NCBI RefSeq assembly: GCF_019720915.1
Contig: NZ_JAHKSI010000003.1
Span: 62,001-126,000, forward strand
Length of the DNA: 64,000 nt
Origin: Alkalihalobacillus sp. TS-13
Lineage (GTDB): Bacteria; Bacillota; Bacilli; Bacillales; Fictibacillaceae
Reading direction: 5' to 3'
Shown here: piece by piece, positions 27,519 through 36,058 of the stretch
Numbering within the stretch: the stretch's first letter is position 1
Layout of the letters: every line of letters begins with the position of its first letter
Notes under the pieces: model-generated
What the model saw: only the letters and a program-made list of their open reading frames with translations
What the model was told of the DNA's origin: nothing
The model's database searches: none
Program-made: the position numbers and the translations under genes

Positions 27519-28494
27519 GTAATGCTAAATACGGATCGCTATCGATCGGGAAGTGAATAATGAATTGGGTATATACGCCGACCTTAGATGTACAGGTGAT
27601 ATGATGGCCGAGCTTGTTCGCTAATTGTTGGGCCAAATATAAACCCATCCCGGTGGACTTCGTATGCGTCCGTCCCGTTTCTCCGGTAAAGCCACGATTG
27701 AAAATCCGAGGCAGATCTTTTTGGCTGATCCCAATCCCGTTGTCACGGATCAGCAGCTGTTTTTCTTTGGGGGATTCGAATGCTGATATGGCAATCTCCC
27801 CGCCATGTTCAGTATATTTCAGACTATTCGTCACTAACTGATTGACGATGAACTTCAGCCATTTAGGATCACTTTGAACCTTGAGTGCATCTGCCTTTAT
27901 ATCCATTCGTACTTTTTTTGAAAAGAAGGTTTTCGAATGAGCCTTGATGCTCTCTTTCGAAATCTGGATGAGGTCACAATTTTGGATATCGTAATCCTGA
28001 TTGAAGCTGTCGAGCTTGGCGTAATAAAGAGCTTGATCGACGTAATTTTCAATCTTCGCAATCTCTTCCCTTAAGCTATTGGCATCCATATCGGTTTGCT
28101 GTAATAGGCGAAGAACCGAAATCGGCGTTTTGATTTCATGGAACCAGGAAACGATGAAATCATAATGCTCCTTCTGTTTGTCTTGAATCCTATTCATATC
28201 CCGTATATGTTGTTTTTTCAGCTCATCGATGTGGGCTTTAGCGAATTCTCCTTCCAGGGACAAGCTTTCATAATCCTCACTTTTCATTCTACGGATCACA
28301 CGTATATGTTGCTGGTAGCGAAATAATAAATATCCTAGCAACACAATCGAAGACAAGGTAAAGGCATAGAAGAATGTTCCCCAGACCAAACTGCCATTGG
28401 TGCCTGTGAAGAATACTGCAGCTGAGATCAGAAATCCAGTTAGATATAGATAGACATAAGGCTTTTCATAGGATAGATAGCGTGAGAAGTTCAT
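27499..28494 (-). CDS. BceS-type intramembrane-sensing histidine kinase
   Basis: 331 residues. Two TM helices (about 12-30 and 36-58) are joined by a loop of only a few residues, so it has no sensor domain and depends on the permease for signal. The phosphoacceptor is His119 in SWFHEIKTP. The HATPase_c domain has the N box (VTNSLKYTEHG), G1 (DNGIGI) and G2 (STGMGLYLAQ). It overlaps the response-regulator gene by four bases. Expected to sense a cell-wall-active peptide through BceAB. Confidence 0.92.
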   Translation of the reverse strand: MNFSRYLSYEKPYVYLYLTGFLISAAVFFTGTNGSLVWGTFFYAFTLSSIVLLGYLLFRYQQHIRVIRRMKSEDYESLSLEGEFAKAHIDELKKQHIRDMNRIQDKQKEHYDFIVSWFHEIKTPISVLRLLQQTDMDANSLREEIAKIENYVDQALYYAKLDSFNQDYDIQNCDLIQISKESIKAHSKTFFSKKVRMDIKADALKVQSDPKWLKFIVNQLVTNSLKYTEHGGEIAISAFESPKEKQLLIRDNGIGISQKDLPRIFNRGFTGETGRTHTKSTGMGLYLAQQLANKLGHHITCTSKVGVYTQFIIHFPIDSDPYLALQKTHEE

Positions 28495-29165
28495 TCGATC
28501 AAATACCCCATTCCTTTACGGGTGACAATGAACGCTTCAAGTCCAAGAGCAGCTATTTTCTTACGTAACCGGTTCACGTTCACGGTGAGTGTGTTGTCAT
28601 CGACGAATTGGTCTTCATTCCATAGTGCTTGCATCAAGTCTTCGCGCGAAACAATTTTTCCGAGATTCCGCATCATCAATTGTAAAAGGATGAATTCATT
28701 CCTGCTCAATTCTGTTGTTTGTCCTTTATATTCGATTGTGGAATTGGTAACATTCAATCTCATACCCCTATGGTAGAATCGAATGTTCTCGTCTTCCTGA
28801 TAGGCATATTTCCTACGGAGAAGGGCATTGATCTTAGCTAATAGGATATCCAAATCAAATGGCTTCTGGATAAAATCATCTCCACCCATATTGATCGCCA
28901 TAATGATATCCATATTCTGATCTCTCGATGAAAGGAAGATGATCGGCACTTTAGAAATGGAGCGTATCTGCTGGCACCAGTAATATCCATCAAAAACCGG
29001 AAGATTGATATCCAATAGAACGAGGTGGGGATCTTTCTGCTCAAATTCAGTCAGCACCTGGTCAAATCGGGATACTTCCACCACATCATACTGCCACTTT
29101 TTCAATGAATCAGCGACAATCCGTCTGATCTTTTCATCGTCTTCAATCATCATTATTTTATACAT
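28491..29165 (-). CDS. BceR-type response regulator (OmpR family)
   Basis: 224 residues. The receiver has Asp-Asp at IEDDEK, the phosphoacceptor Asp in LVLLDINLPVFDG and Lys in FIQKPFD. The C-terminal winged helix ends with DNTLTVNVNRLRKKIAALG. The start at 29165 is chosen because GATGAGGG lies five bases upstream; a longer frame to 29195 lacks an RBS. Predicted to bind the TGACA-N4-TGTCA site before the ABC genes and switch them on. Confidence 0.92.
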   Translation of the reverse strand: MYKIMMIEDDEKIRRIVADSLKKWQYDVVEVSRFDQVLTEFEQKDPHLVLLDINLPVFDGYYWCQQIRSISKVPIIFLSSRDQNMDIIMAINMGGDDFIQKPFDLDILLAKINALLRRKYAYQEDENIRFYHRGMRLNVTNSTIEYKGQTTELSRNEFILLQLMMRNLGKIVSREDLMQALWNEDQFVDDNTLTVNVNRLRKKIAALGLEAFIVTRKGMGYLIE

Positions 29166-29225
29166 GAAATCCCTCATCCTGGTAAAAGTGGTCACACATT
29201 TACTTTAGCACAAAATGGTTTGGCA

Positions 29226-29265
29226 GGGACGGTTCTGGTGCTTCCGAAGCAGGAGAACCGTCCCC
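29226..29265. repeat. Copy of the GGGACGGTTCTC palindromic repeat
   Basis: AGGGACGGTTCT, a centre with CTTCCGAAG, and AGAACCGTCCCC form an almost perfect palindrome between the converging... upstream regions of bceR and the DUF4317 gene end. The best-preserved copy in the window. Confidence 0.8.
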
Positions 29266-29289
29266 ATACTTCCCTGCTTCACCCATGCT

Positions 29290-30456
29290 TCACTCCCCAA
29301 AAGCCTCAGGAAGCATCTTGAATCCTTCGATTTCTGCATCTTCTTCGATTTCGATCATGATACAGCGTTTCCCTTTGTAATTGACTTGCCTGACGTATTC
29401 GAGGTCTTGTGGGCTGATGGAGATATTCGCTACCTTCGTTTGGATTTTGATCGATTTTGATTTGTATTTTGGTACGACGCTGCTTGCTTTCAGTTCATAG
29501 GATTCGTTTTCGGTGATTCTCTCGAAAGCGGCTTTTACTTTTTCGGAATCGACTTGTTCACCTCCGCTTTGGTTCAAGACACGCTCCACATTCTTGTAAT
29601 CGAGCTTCGGTTCTTCATCTTCTTCGTTTTCTTCGACCATCGTATTGATTTCTCGATAAACGTTCGCAAGGGTAGAGGGGGTAAGCTGGTCGCCCATTAC
29701 ATCCCTCATCACTTCCTCAAACACTTCTTTATCCTCTTTCGCTGTTATCGTATGTTCACTGTTCAGGACTTCTTCTGTGAATCTATGATCAGGTTCATTC
29801 GTTTTCTCAGAAGCGTATAAAACATGGTTCACGTCGGATGCACCGTTGGAGAAGCAAGGGAAAAGAAATCCTGTCATCGGTGTGGCAAGATCAATGACTG
29901 AATCTACATCGATGTTGTATTTGAACTGCTTCTCGACATAGTCGAACACCAACTCTTTTTTCGATTCCTGTGTTTTGTTGATGCTGCAAAGGATGAAGGG
30001 GTGGGAGTAAACCGCGTCCCGTTCACTTTCCTCAGCTTCTTCATTACGTTTTTTCATTGGCTTCAAGTATTCAGCTTTAATGAAGGTGATGACAACATCT
30101 TTTTCATACGGATGGTCTTTGATCATTTTTTCAGTCATTTGAAGCATTTGATCCTTCCAGTCCTCGACTTCGCTGCTCAGTAACCCTTTATGTAAAATGA
30201 GCTGACTGTCTGCTTCTCGCTTGAATTTCAGTTCAAACAACTTTTCATCTAACTGTCCTGTCAGCAGTTTCTTAAAGTTATTAATGAAAAGCTCCTGCTG
30301 GTCCTTATCCAGCATTTCGAACGGCTGGCTTTGATGATGATAAATATCTGTTGTTTCTTTCATGATATACACGTTAAAAATGTCAGAGATCTTCAATAAA
30401 TCATTATCCACTTTTAATTGTCTGCGGAGACCCGCTATGTCTTTTTTATTCATCAA
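29290..30456 (-). CDS. DUF4317 family protein
   Basis: 388 residues, soluble, acidic, no signal peptide. The N-terminal KKDIAGLRRQLKVDNDLLKISDIFNVYI and the end (QVNYKGKRCIMIEIEEDAEIEGFKMLPE) match a conserved unknown family found widely in Firmicutes, as I recall. No catalytic motif could be recognised. The gene stands alone. Two tandem ATG codons open it, and the upstream AGGAGTGT serves as RBS. Confidence 0.8.
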   Translation of the reverse strand: MMNKKDIAGLRRQLKVDNDLLKISDIFNVYIMKETTDIYHHQSQPFEMLDKDQQELFINNFKKLLTGQLDEKLFELKFKREADSQLILHKGLLSSEVEDWKDQMLQMTEKMIKDHPYEKDVVITFIKAEYLKPMKKRNEEAEESERDAVYSHPFILCSINKTQESKKELVFDYVEKQFKYNIDVDSVIDLATPMTGFLFPCFSNGASDVNHVLYASEKTNEPDHRFTEEVLNSEHTITAKEDKEVFEEVMRDVMGDQLTPSTLANVYREINTMVEENEEDEEPKLDYKNVERVLNQSGGEQVDSEKVKAAFERITENESYELKASSVVPKYKSKSIKIQTKVANISISPQDLEYVRQVNYKGKRCIMIEIEEDAEIEGFKMLPEAFGE

Positions 30457-30587
30457 TCGTACACTCCTATGCTGCCTAAGATGTGAGTTTCATAAAGAAC
30501 GATTCTTCTATTTTAACATAGGGGTTGTCTAATCAGTTGTTTTCCAATATAAATGGTTCCCTTGATGAATAGGGAACCATTTTTTCC

Positions 30588-31034
30588 TTATGGAGACTGT
30601 TTTTGTGCCATATTGGGACCTATGATTTGCATAGTCATTTGTTTTGCATTTTGTAGATTTTGTTCAGCCTGATCTTGCCACCGTTGAATGTTTTGGATAA
30701 ACGGTTTGTAAGAATTAGGAGCTGCCTCTCTCATGACGTTCAATCCGTTCCGTACGTTACGATCTCGTTGTTCAGCATTTTGTATGCAACCTACCAGGGT
30801 TTGCACGATGGATATCTCTTGTTCCCCGTTTGCTAATCGTTGTGCCGAACCACTCGCGGTCACTCGATGATAAGAGGCGGGAACAAGACTTTCATGCATT
30901 TCTGCATTACCTTGCAAATTTTCCGTTTCAGGAATATGGAACAACTGCGTACTCATGGAACAAACCATCTCTTCACTAAACAGACTACGTCTTAACTCCA
31001 TCAAAACCGATTGCCACATTTGATTTTGTCTCAA
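30588..31034 (-). CDS. Unknown protein, 148 residues
   Basis: I do not recognise this protein. It is helical, polar and rich in Gln, Asn and Glu (MWQSVLMELRRSLF near the start; IQNIQRWQDQAEQNLQNAKQ near the end), without TM segments. The start is probably TTG at 31034, five bases after AAGAAGGTG; a longer frame starts with TTG at 31064 before that RBS. Followed by a hairpin (GGTTCCC...GGGAACC) at about 30555-30580. Possibly spore-associated from its Gln-rich make-up, but that is a guess. Confidence 0.6.
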   Translation of the reverse strand: MRQNQMWQSVLMELRRSLFSEEMVCSMSTQLFHIPETENLQGNAEMHESLVPASYHRVTASGSAQRLANGEQEISIVQTLVGCIQNAEQRDRNVRNGLNVMREAAPNSYKPFIQNIQRWQDQAEQNLQNAKQMTMQIIGPNMAQKQSP

Positions 31035-31240
31035 ATAAACACCTTCTTGCAAAAATATGGTCAATTCACCTGAATTATTGTATGTTGAAACCGCCTAATT
31101 GTTACATAGGACCAAACGGATGCTGAGAGGTAATGATGGAATCAGGGGGGGCCACACTGTTTTTCTTCAGTTCTAAAAGAACGAAAACAACGGTATACTT
31201 TTTAAGTACAAGCTAGATTAAAAAATAGGAGGTTAGCATA

Positions 31241-31669
31241 TTGAACGAACAAAACTATAAGAATCATAGAATGATTGATCCCTTATACCATAGAGGAATC
31301 GGACTTCTCACTCTCATCATGCTGATTTTATCGATCATCTTCATTATCCAAAACATCGGGAGTCAGCTGCTGCTCAGCCTTGTCATCCTATCGATGCTCA
31401 TCACGGTCATCCTTATTGTCATCAAATTAAGACTATATGTACTCAAACTCCAGGATCGGATCATCCGGGACGAGGAGACCTTCCGCTTTTATCGGTTGAC
31501 GGGGAATCTATTGGACCCGAAGCTTTCCCACAAGCAAGTCATTGCGCTTCGATTTGCTTCAGATGATGAATACCCGGATCTGGTTGAACGTGCATTGTCT
31601 GAAAACCTTTCACCAGATGAAATCAAAAAGGCGGTTCAGAATTGGCGCGCCGACCATCATCGCGTATAA
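31241..31669 (+). CDS. DUF6526 family two-TM protein
   Basis: 142 residues. Two adjacent TM helices (about 20-38 and 44-65) with a cytosolic C-terminal half containing LSHKQVIALRFASDDEYPDL and a terminal NWRADHHRV. Function unknown. Start TTG at 31241, eight bases after AGGAGG. Its C-terminal half is duplicated 1.7 kb downstream, on the far side of the kinase gene. Confidence 0.75.
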   Translation: MNEQNYKNHRMIDPLYHRGIGLLTLIMLILSIIFIIQNIGSQLLLSLVILSMLITVILIVIKLRLYVLKLQDRIIRDEETFRFYRLTGNLLDPKLSHKQVIALRFASDDEYPDLVERALSENLSPDEIKKAVQNWRADHHRV

Positions 31670-31725
31670 GGGGCACAAAAAAAACGGTTCTTTTGCTTCG
31701 GTCAGGAAGCTAGAGAACCGTCCCC
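31520..31725 (+). repeat. Direct repeat, copy 1 (end of DUF6526 gene and palindromic repeat)
   Basis: Nearly identical to 33252-33458 (a few substitutions per 50 bases). It covers the last 50 codons of the DUF6526 gene, its stop and the adjacent ACGGTTCT palindromic element. A further partial copy of that element follows at 31730-31759. Confidence 0.88.
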
Positions 31726-31924
31726 GTGGTTTTGGTCAGGAAGCAGGAGAACCGTCCCCAATTCATCTGCTTTTTTACTTTCTGAGATAGGGAAATTTGA
31801 TTATGGTCAATTACACTCCACACAGGTGGAGTATTTTAAAGGATAGAAAAGCTATTTGTCGAAATATCAATTGATAATATTTTTTCTCAGAAAGAAAATG
31901 CGATCTGAAAAGTGGGGGCATTCA

Positions 31925-33193
31925 ATGGTTGAGTATCTTAAAGATTTCATATTAAATATTTTCTTTATCTTATCTCCCTTAGTTTTTTATCCGTATGTAC
32001 ATAAATTTAAAAGCAACATTGTATTATACCGTATCATGCTAGGCTTTCTCTTTTCATTAATCTTAATCCTCGTTATGTCCCTTCCCATAGATGTAAACGG
32101 AGTAACCTATGATTTCCGGTCTATTCCAGTAATAATAGGGTCTTTATATGGCGGGGTACCAGTCGCGATCACATTGTATTGTGTTCTGGTTTTATATCGG
32201 TTTATTTTGGGGAATCCAGACAATCTACTTTACCTCATGGCCGTGTTGCCTAGTTTATTCATTGTTCTCTATTCTCTTAGAAGTTATGGTAATTTAAGAA
32301 TTTATCAAAAAATAATCGTAGCAGTCATGTTATGTTCGCTTATGAAACTGATCACAATTTCACTATATCTTGCATATATTCAGCGGTTTGATCTGATGTT
32401 CAATAGTTTTATAGATACAATACAAACTTATCTAGTACAGGGGATTATTATTGGTGCTTGTGTCTACTTAATTGAATTTCTGAATAGATATTTTCATATG
32501 CAATATGAAGTTTATAAAAGTGAGAAAATAAGAATGGTTAGTGAAATGGCCGCTTCCGTGGCCCATGAAGTACGAAACCCGTTAACATCTGTAAGAGGTT
32601 TTATACAATTATTGGGGGACACTGATCAAGATAAGGAAAAGAGGGAGTATTTTCAAAAAATATGTCTTGATGAATTGGACCGTGCAGATCTAATTATTTC
32701 TGATTATCTCTCACTTGCAAAACCAGATAACGAAATCATTGAAACGATCAACGTAATTGATGAAGTCAGCCATATATCGAATGCCCTTTTAACCTATGCC
32801 AACTATAATAATATACATATAAACACAGAGTACCCTGAAAATGGCGAATTATCCATCGTTGGAGATAAACAAAAATTTCGTCAGGCTTTAATTAATATCG
32901 GCAAGAATGCCATCGAGTCAATGCAAAGCGGTGGTATTTTAGACATTAAGGCAAAACAACTAAATGATAATGTTGTTATGTATATAAAAGATACTGGTGT
33001 TGGAATGTCACCCCAGCAAATCCAGAGACTTGGGACACCGTACTATTCAACAAAAGAAAAGGGAACAGGTCTCGGGACCATGGTTTCATTCACTATTATT
33101 AAAAAAATGAAAGGCAAAGTGGAAATAATGAGTGAAGTAGGCAAAGGCACAGATGTAATCATTATTTTTCCAAAAATGAAATTAGATGAGTAA
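31925..33193 (+). CDS. Orphan sensor histidine kinase, 5TM-LYT type (KinB/YhcK-like)
   Basis: 422 residues. About six hydrophobic segments make a 5TMR_LYT sensor (DFRSIPVIIGSLYGG near 60), then HisKA with SVAHEVRNPLTSVRG and HATPase_c with NIGKNAIESM, DTGVGM and GTGLGTMVS. This is the build of KinB-class sporulation kinases; no response regulator is adjacent, so it may feed the Spo0F phosphorelay. Start at 31925: GTGGGGG is six bases before that ATG, while a longer frame from 31856 has no RBS. The gene is bracketed by direct repeats and is more AT-rich than its neighbours. Confidence 0.85.
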   Translation: MVEYLKDFILNIFFILSPLVFYPYVHKFKSNIVLYRIMLGFLFSLILILVMSLPIDVNGVTYDFRSIPVIIGSLYGGVPVAITLYCVLVLYRFILGNPDNLLYLMAVLPSLFIVLYSLRSYGNLRIYQKIIVAVMLCSLMKLITISLYLAYIQRFDLMFNSFIDTIQTYLVQGIIIGACVYLIEFLNRYFHMQYEVYKSEKIRMVSEMAASVAHEVRNPLTSVRGFIQLLGDTDQDKEKREYFQKICLDELDRADLIISDYLSLAKPDNEIIETINVIDEVSHISNALLTYANYNNIHINTEYPENGELSIVGDKQKFRQALINIGKNAIESMQSGGILDIKAKQLNDNVVMYIKDTGVGMSPQQIQRLGTPYYSTKEKGTGLGTMVSFTIIKKMKGKVEIMSEVGKGTDVIIIFPKMKLDE

Positions 33194-33251
33194 TGCATAT
33201 GTTTCCGCAGAGCGATACCCATCTATAACAACATGTATCTATGAAGACCTA

Positions 33252-33458
33252 AAGCTTACCCATAAGCAAGTCATTGCGCTTCGATTTGCTTCAGATGAGA
33301 AATACCTGGATCTGGTTGAACGTGCAAGATCAGAAAACCTTTCACCAGATGAAATTAAAAAGACGGTTCAGCATTGGCGCGCCGACCATCATCGCGTAAA
33401 AGGTGCACAAAAAAAGACGGTTCTTCTGCTTCGGTCAGGAAGCAGGAGAACCGTCCCC
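33252..33458 (+). repeat. Direct repeat, copy 2, holding a DUF6526 C-terminal remnant
   Basis: Second copy of 31520-31725. It contains LTHKQVIALRFASDEKYLDL...HWRADHHRV without the N-terminal TM half. The stop codon TAA of copy 1 is AAA here, so the frame reads on to 33479, into the end of the transporter gene. Ends in a good ACGGTTCT...AGAACCGT palindrome (33417-33458). Confidence 0.85.
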
Positions 33459-33479
33459 AAATCAAATGACCCCTGTTGA
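33252..33479 (+). pseudogene. DUF6526 C-terminal fragment
   Basis: About 50 codons homologous to the end of the upstream DUF6526 gene, with a lost stop codon and no TM region or RBS of its own. Non-functional as far as can be seen. Confidence 0.7.
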
Positions 33480-34817
33480 ATACAATAACACAAGCGCGAT
33501 AAGTACTGGAGAGACGAAACGTAAGGAGAAGATCCAAAGTTTACCCCAAACGCTGCCTTCGCCAAATCCTCCGATTTCAAGCGATTTCTGCTTGCCAAGC
33601 GCCCATCCTGCAAACAGAGCGATGAACATACCGCCTAATGGCAAGAGGATGTAAGAAGCTAAGAAATCGACGGCATCGAAGAATACTTTACCGAAGATCG
33701 TGAATTCGCCCCATGCGCCCAATGAAAGGGAGGAAGGGATTCCGAATAAGAAAATGATCGTTCCGAGAATCCATGTTGCCTTTTTACGGGTCCATTCGAA
33801 TTTCCGCATGAAGTACGCAACCGGAACTTCCAAAATCGAAATGGCAGACGTAAGTGCCGCTACAGAAATCAGTAAGAAGAACAAGACAGCAAAGAACTGT
33901 CCGAATGGCATCAACTCAAAGACTGCTGGAAGCGTGATGAAGATCAGTCCAGGTCCTGCTCCTGGATCCATTCCGAATGCGAAAAGGGCAGGGAAGATTG
34001 CTAATCCTGCTAATAAAGCAAAACCAGTATCAGCTAAGCTGACCCCAGTCGCTGCCGTAGGAAGTTTGACATTTTTCGGTACATAGCTTCCATAAGTGAT
34101 CATCGTCCCCATCCCTAAACTTAGGGAGAAGAAGGCGTGGCCTAAAGCGACGAGAATGGCTTCTCCACTGAGCGCTGAGAAGTCTGGGGAGAAGAGGAAC
34201 GCGACCCCTTCGCCTGCACCAGGCAGTGTTACACCACGAATGACTAAGATAAGCAAGAGAACGCCTAAGGTAGGCATCAAGATTTTATTCCATTTCTCAA
34301 TACCTTCTTTTATCCCTTTCACAACAACAATGATAACGATCGCCATGAATAAGGTCTGCCATAAAATCGGACTAAGTGCGTTTCCGATGAATCCACCGAA
34401 GTGATCCCCCATCTGCTCAGCAGGAACAGAGAGAAGGTCTCCGCTCATTGCTTTTGTCGTATACGATAAAGACCATCCCGCAACGACGCCATAGAATGAT
34501 AGGATCAGGAATGCCGCCATGACCCCGAAAATCCCTGTCACATACCATGGTTTACCAGGCGTCAGCTCCTGGAAGGAACCGACTGCATCCTTCTGCGTCT
34601 TTCGCCCAACCGCAAATTCAGCGAGCATGACGGGTATTCCGATTACAGCGATACAAATCAAATAAACGATGATAAAGGCTGCTCCACCATATTCCCCCGT
34701 AATATAAGGGAACTTCCAAATGTTACCCAAACCGATTGCGGAACCCATTGCCGCCAACATGAACCCTGTACGCGATTTCCACTGCTCACGCGCTTGTTGC
34801 TCTAACCCCTGACTCAT
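33462..34817 (-). CDS. Sodium-dependent amino acid transporter (NSS/SNF family)
   Basis: 451 residues with eleven or twelve TM segments. The N-terminal WKSRTGFMLAAMGSAIGLGNIWKFPY is the hallmark TM1 of neurotransmitter:sodium symporters such as LeuT, MhsT and TnaT; it contains the unwound Gly-Ser region that binds Na+ and substrate. TM6 (FFSLSLGMGTMITYGSYV) is also conserved. Imports an amino acid with Na+. AGGAGGATT lies upstream of the ATG. Monocistronic; its last codons abut the repeat at 33458. Confidence 0.93.
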   Translation of the reverse strand: MSQGLEQQAREQWKSRTGFMLAAMGSAIGLGNIWKFPYITGEYGGAAFIIVYLICIAVIGIPVMLAEFAVGRKTQKDAVGSFQELTPGKPWYVTGIFGVMAAFLILSFYGVVAGWSLSYTTKAMSGDLLSVPAEQMGDHFGGFIGNALSPILWQTLFMAIVIIVVVKGIKEGIEKWNKILMPTLGVLLLILVIRGVTLPGAGEGVAFLFSPDFSALSGEAILVALGHAFFSLSLGMGTMITYGSYVPKNVKLPTAATGVSLADTGFALLAGLAIFPALFAFGMDPGAGPGLIFITLPAVFELMPFGQFFAVLFFLLISVAALTSAISILEVPVAYFMRKFEWTRKKATWILGTIIFLFGIPSSLSLGAWGEFTIFGKVFFDAVDFLASYILLPLGGMFIALFAGWALGKQKSLEIGGFGEGSVWGKLWIFSLRFVSPVLIALVLLYSTGVI

Positions 34818-35039
34818 TTGACAATCCTCCTTTTTCTCTTTTACTTAAATGTCAGAAAAATAACAAAATTTCTTCATTTATGGAAATAATATTATACAAG
34901 CACACAGACTATTCCTGCTTTAGAGGAAAAAAATAGTCGAAATTTGGACGATTTGGGGAAGATTCTCGTGCTTCCTTCTCATTTTTTCAATCCGAATGTG
35001 TTGAAGGACTAGTCCTCTTTTGGGGAAAATGGACGGAAT
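34818..35039. repeat. Intergenic region with a decayed palindromic repeat
   Basis: No gene. 34955-35010 (GGGGAAGATTCTCGTGCTTCC, then CTTCTCATTTTTTCAATCCGAATGTGTT) resembles 37151-37225 beyond the ABC genes, so related sequence flanks that operon on both sides. Confidence 0.6.
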
Positions 35040-35067
35040 TTGCGAGAGGGCCATCATGGCGTATAAT
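35040..35067 (+). promoter_or_regulatory. Sigma-A promoter of the ABC-2 operon
   Basis: TTGCGA (35040-35045), 16 bases, TATAAT (35062-35067), about 65 bases before the ATG. Confidence 0.55.
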
Positions 35068-35131
35068 GGAAATATCATCCTGAAAGGTCAATAATGTCTT
35101 TTTTCTATACATAACTAAATGGGGGTACCTT

Positions 35132-36058
35132 ATGCAAAATGAAACGATGGTGGATGTAAAAGGGCTGGTGAAACGCTATGGTTCTTTTGTTGCGGTGAAC
35201 GGAGTGGCATTCCAGGTTCATAAAGGAGAAATTTTCGGTTTGCTTGGACCGAATGGGGCTGGGAAGACGACAACGATCGAAATGCTGGTCGGTCTGAGAA
35301 AGCCTGATGAAGGAACGGCGACACTAGCAGGCTATGATGTTCGAAAACAAGTGAATCAAGTCAAAGAGGTCATTGGTGTACAGCTCCAATCCACCTCTTT
35401 ATTTGAACTATTAAAAGTAGAAGAGATTCTACACTTATATGCAAGCTTTTACCCGACTCATGTAGACATCCCGCAATTGATCAGCGATATGCTTTTAACG
35501 GAAAAGCAGAATGATAGAATCAAAAGCCTCTCCGGGGGACAAAAGCAACGCTTGGCGATTGCACTGGCACTGATTCATGATCCGGAAATTGTTTTTCTTG
35601 ATGAGCCTACAACTGGACTCGATCCGCAAGCTAGAAGAACGTTATGGGATATTGTCTTGCGTTTGAAGGAGCGGGGGAAAACGGTCATCCTCTCCACACA
35701 TTATATGGATGAAGCCCATGTGCTCTGCGACCGGATCGGCATCATGGATCAAGGAGAACTGATCGCACTCGACACACCTACTAATCTCGTAAAAAAATTG
35801 CAGTCAACGAGCACTGTTGAATTCCGGTTGACCAATCCTCCTGAACGAAAGTGGTTCATGGAAATGGATGGCGTCGAAGAAGTATCCATCAAGGATACCT
35901 TCGTACAGCTCTATACGGACGACCTTCAGCTCGCGCTAACATCCTTGATCCAAGTATCTTCAGAACACAATCTGAATATTGAGGATCTGCAAACGCGGAC
36001 TGCGACATTGGAAGATGTCTTCATACATATGACAGGAAGGAGCCTCAGAGAATCATGA
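35132..36058 (+). CDS. ABC-2 exporter ATPase (DrrA/CcmA-like)
   Basis: 308 residues: Walker A GPNGAGKTT, signature LSGGQKQRL, Walker B IVFLDEPTTGLD, switch His in LSTHYMDEA. The C-terminal 80 residues are the accessory domain common in DrrA/YhfQ-like drug or natural-product exporters. Coupled to the permease by a four-base overlap. Substrate unknown. Confidence 0.92.
   Translation: MQNETMVDVKGLVKRYGSFVAVNGVAFQVHKGEIFGLLGPNGAGKTTTIEMLVGLRKPDEGTATLAGYDVRKQVNQVKEVIGVQLQSTSLFELLKVEEILHLYASFYPTHVDIPQLISDMLLTEKQNDRIKSLSGGQKQRLAIALALIHDPEIVFLDEPTTGLDPQARRTLWDIVLRLKERGKTVILSTHYMDEAHVLCDRIGIMDQGELIALDTPTNLVKKLQSTSTVEFRLTNPPERKWFMEMDGVEEVSIKDTFVQLYTDDLQLALTSLIQVSSEHNLNIEDLQTRTATLEDVFIHMTGRSLRES

Noticed and set aside
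31520-33458. Composite transposon around the kinase gene
   Set aside because: The flanking repeats contain no transposase or IS ends; they are copies of the DUF6526 gene end.
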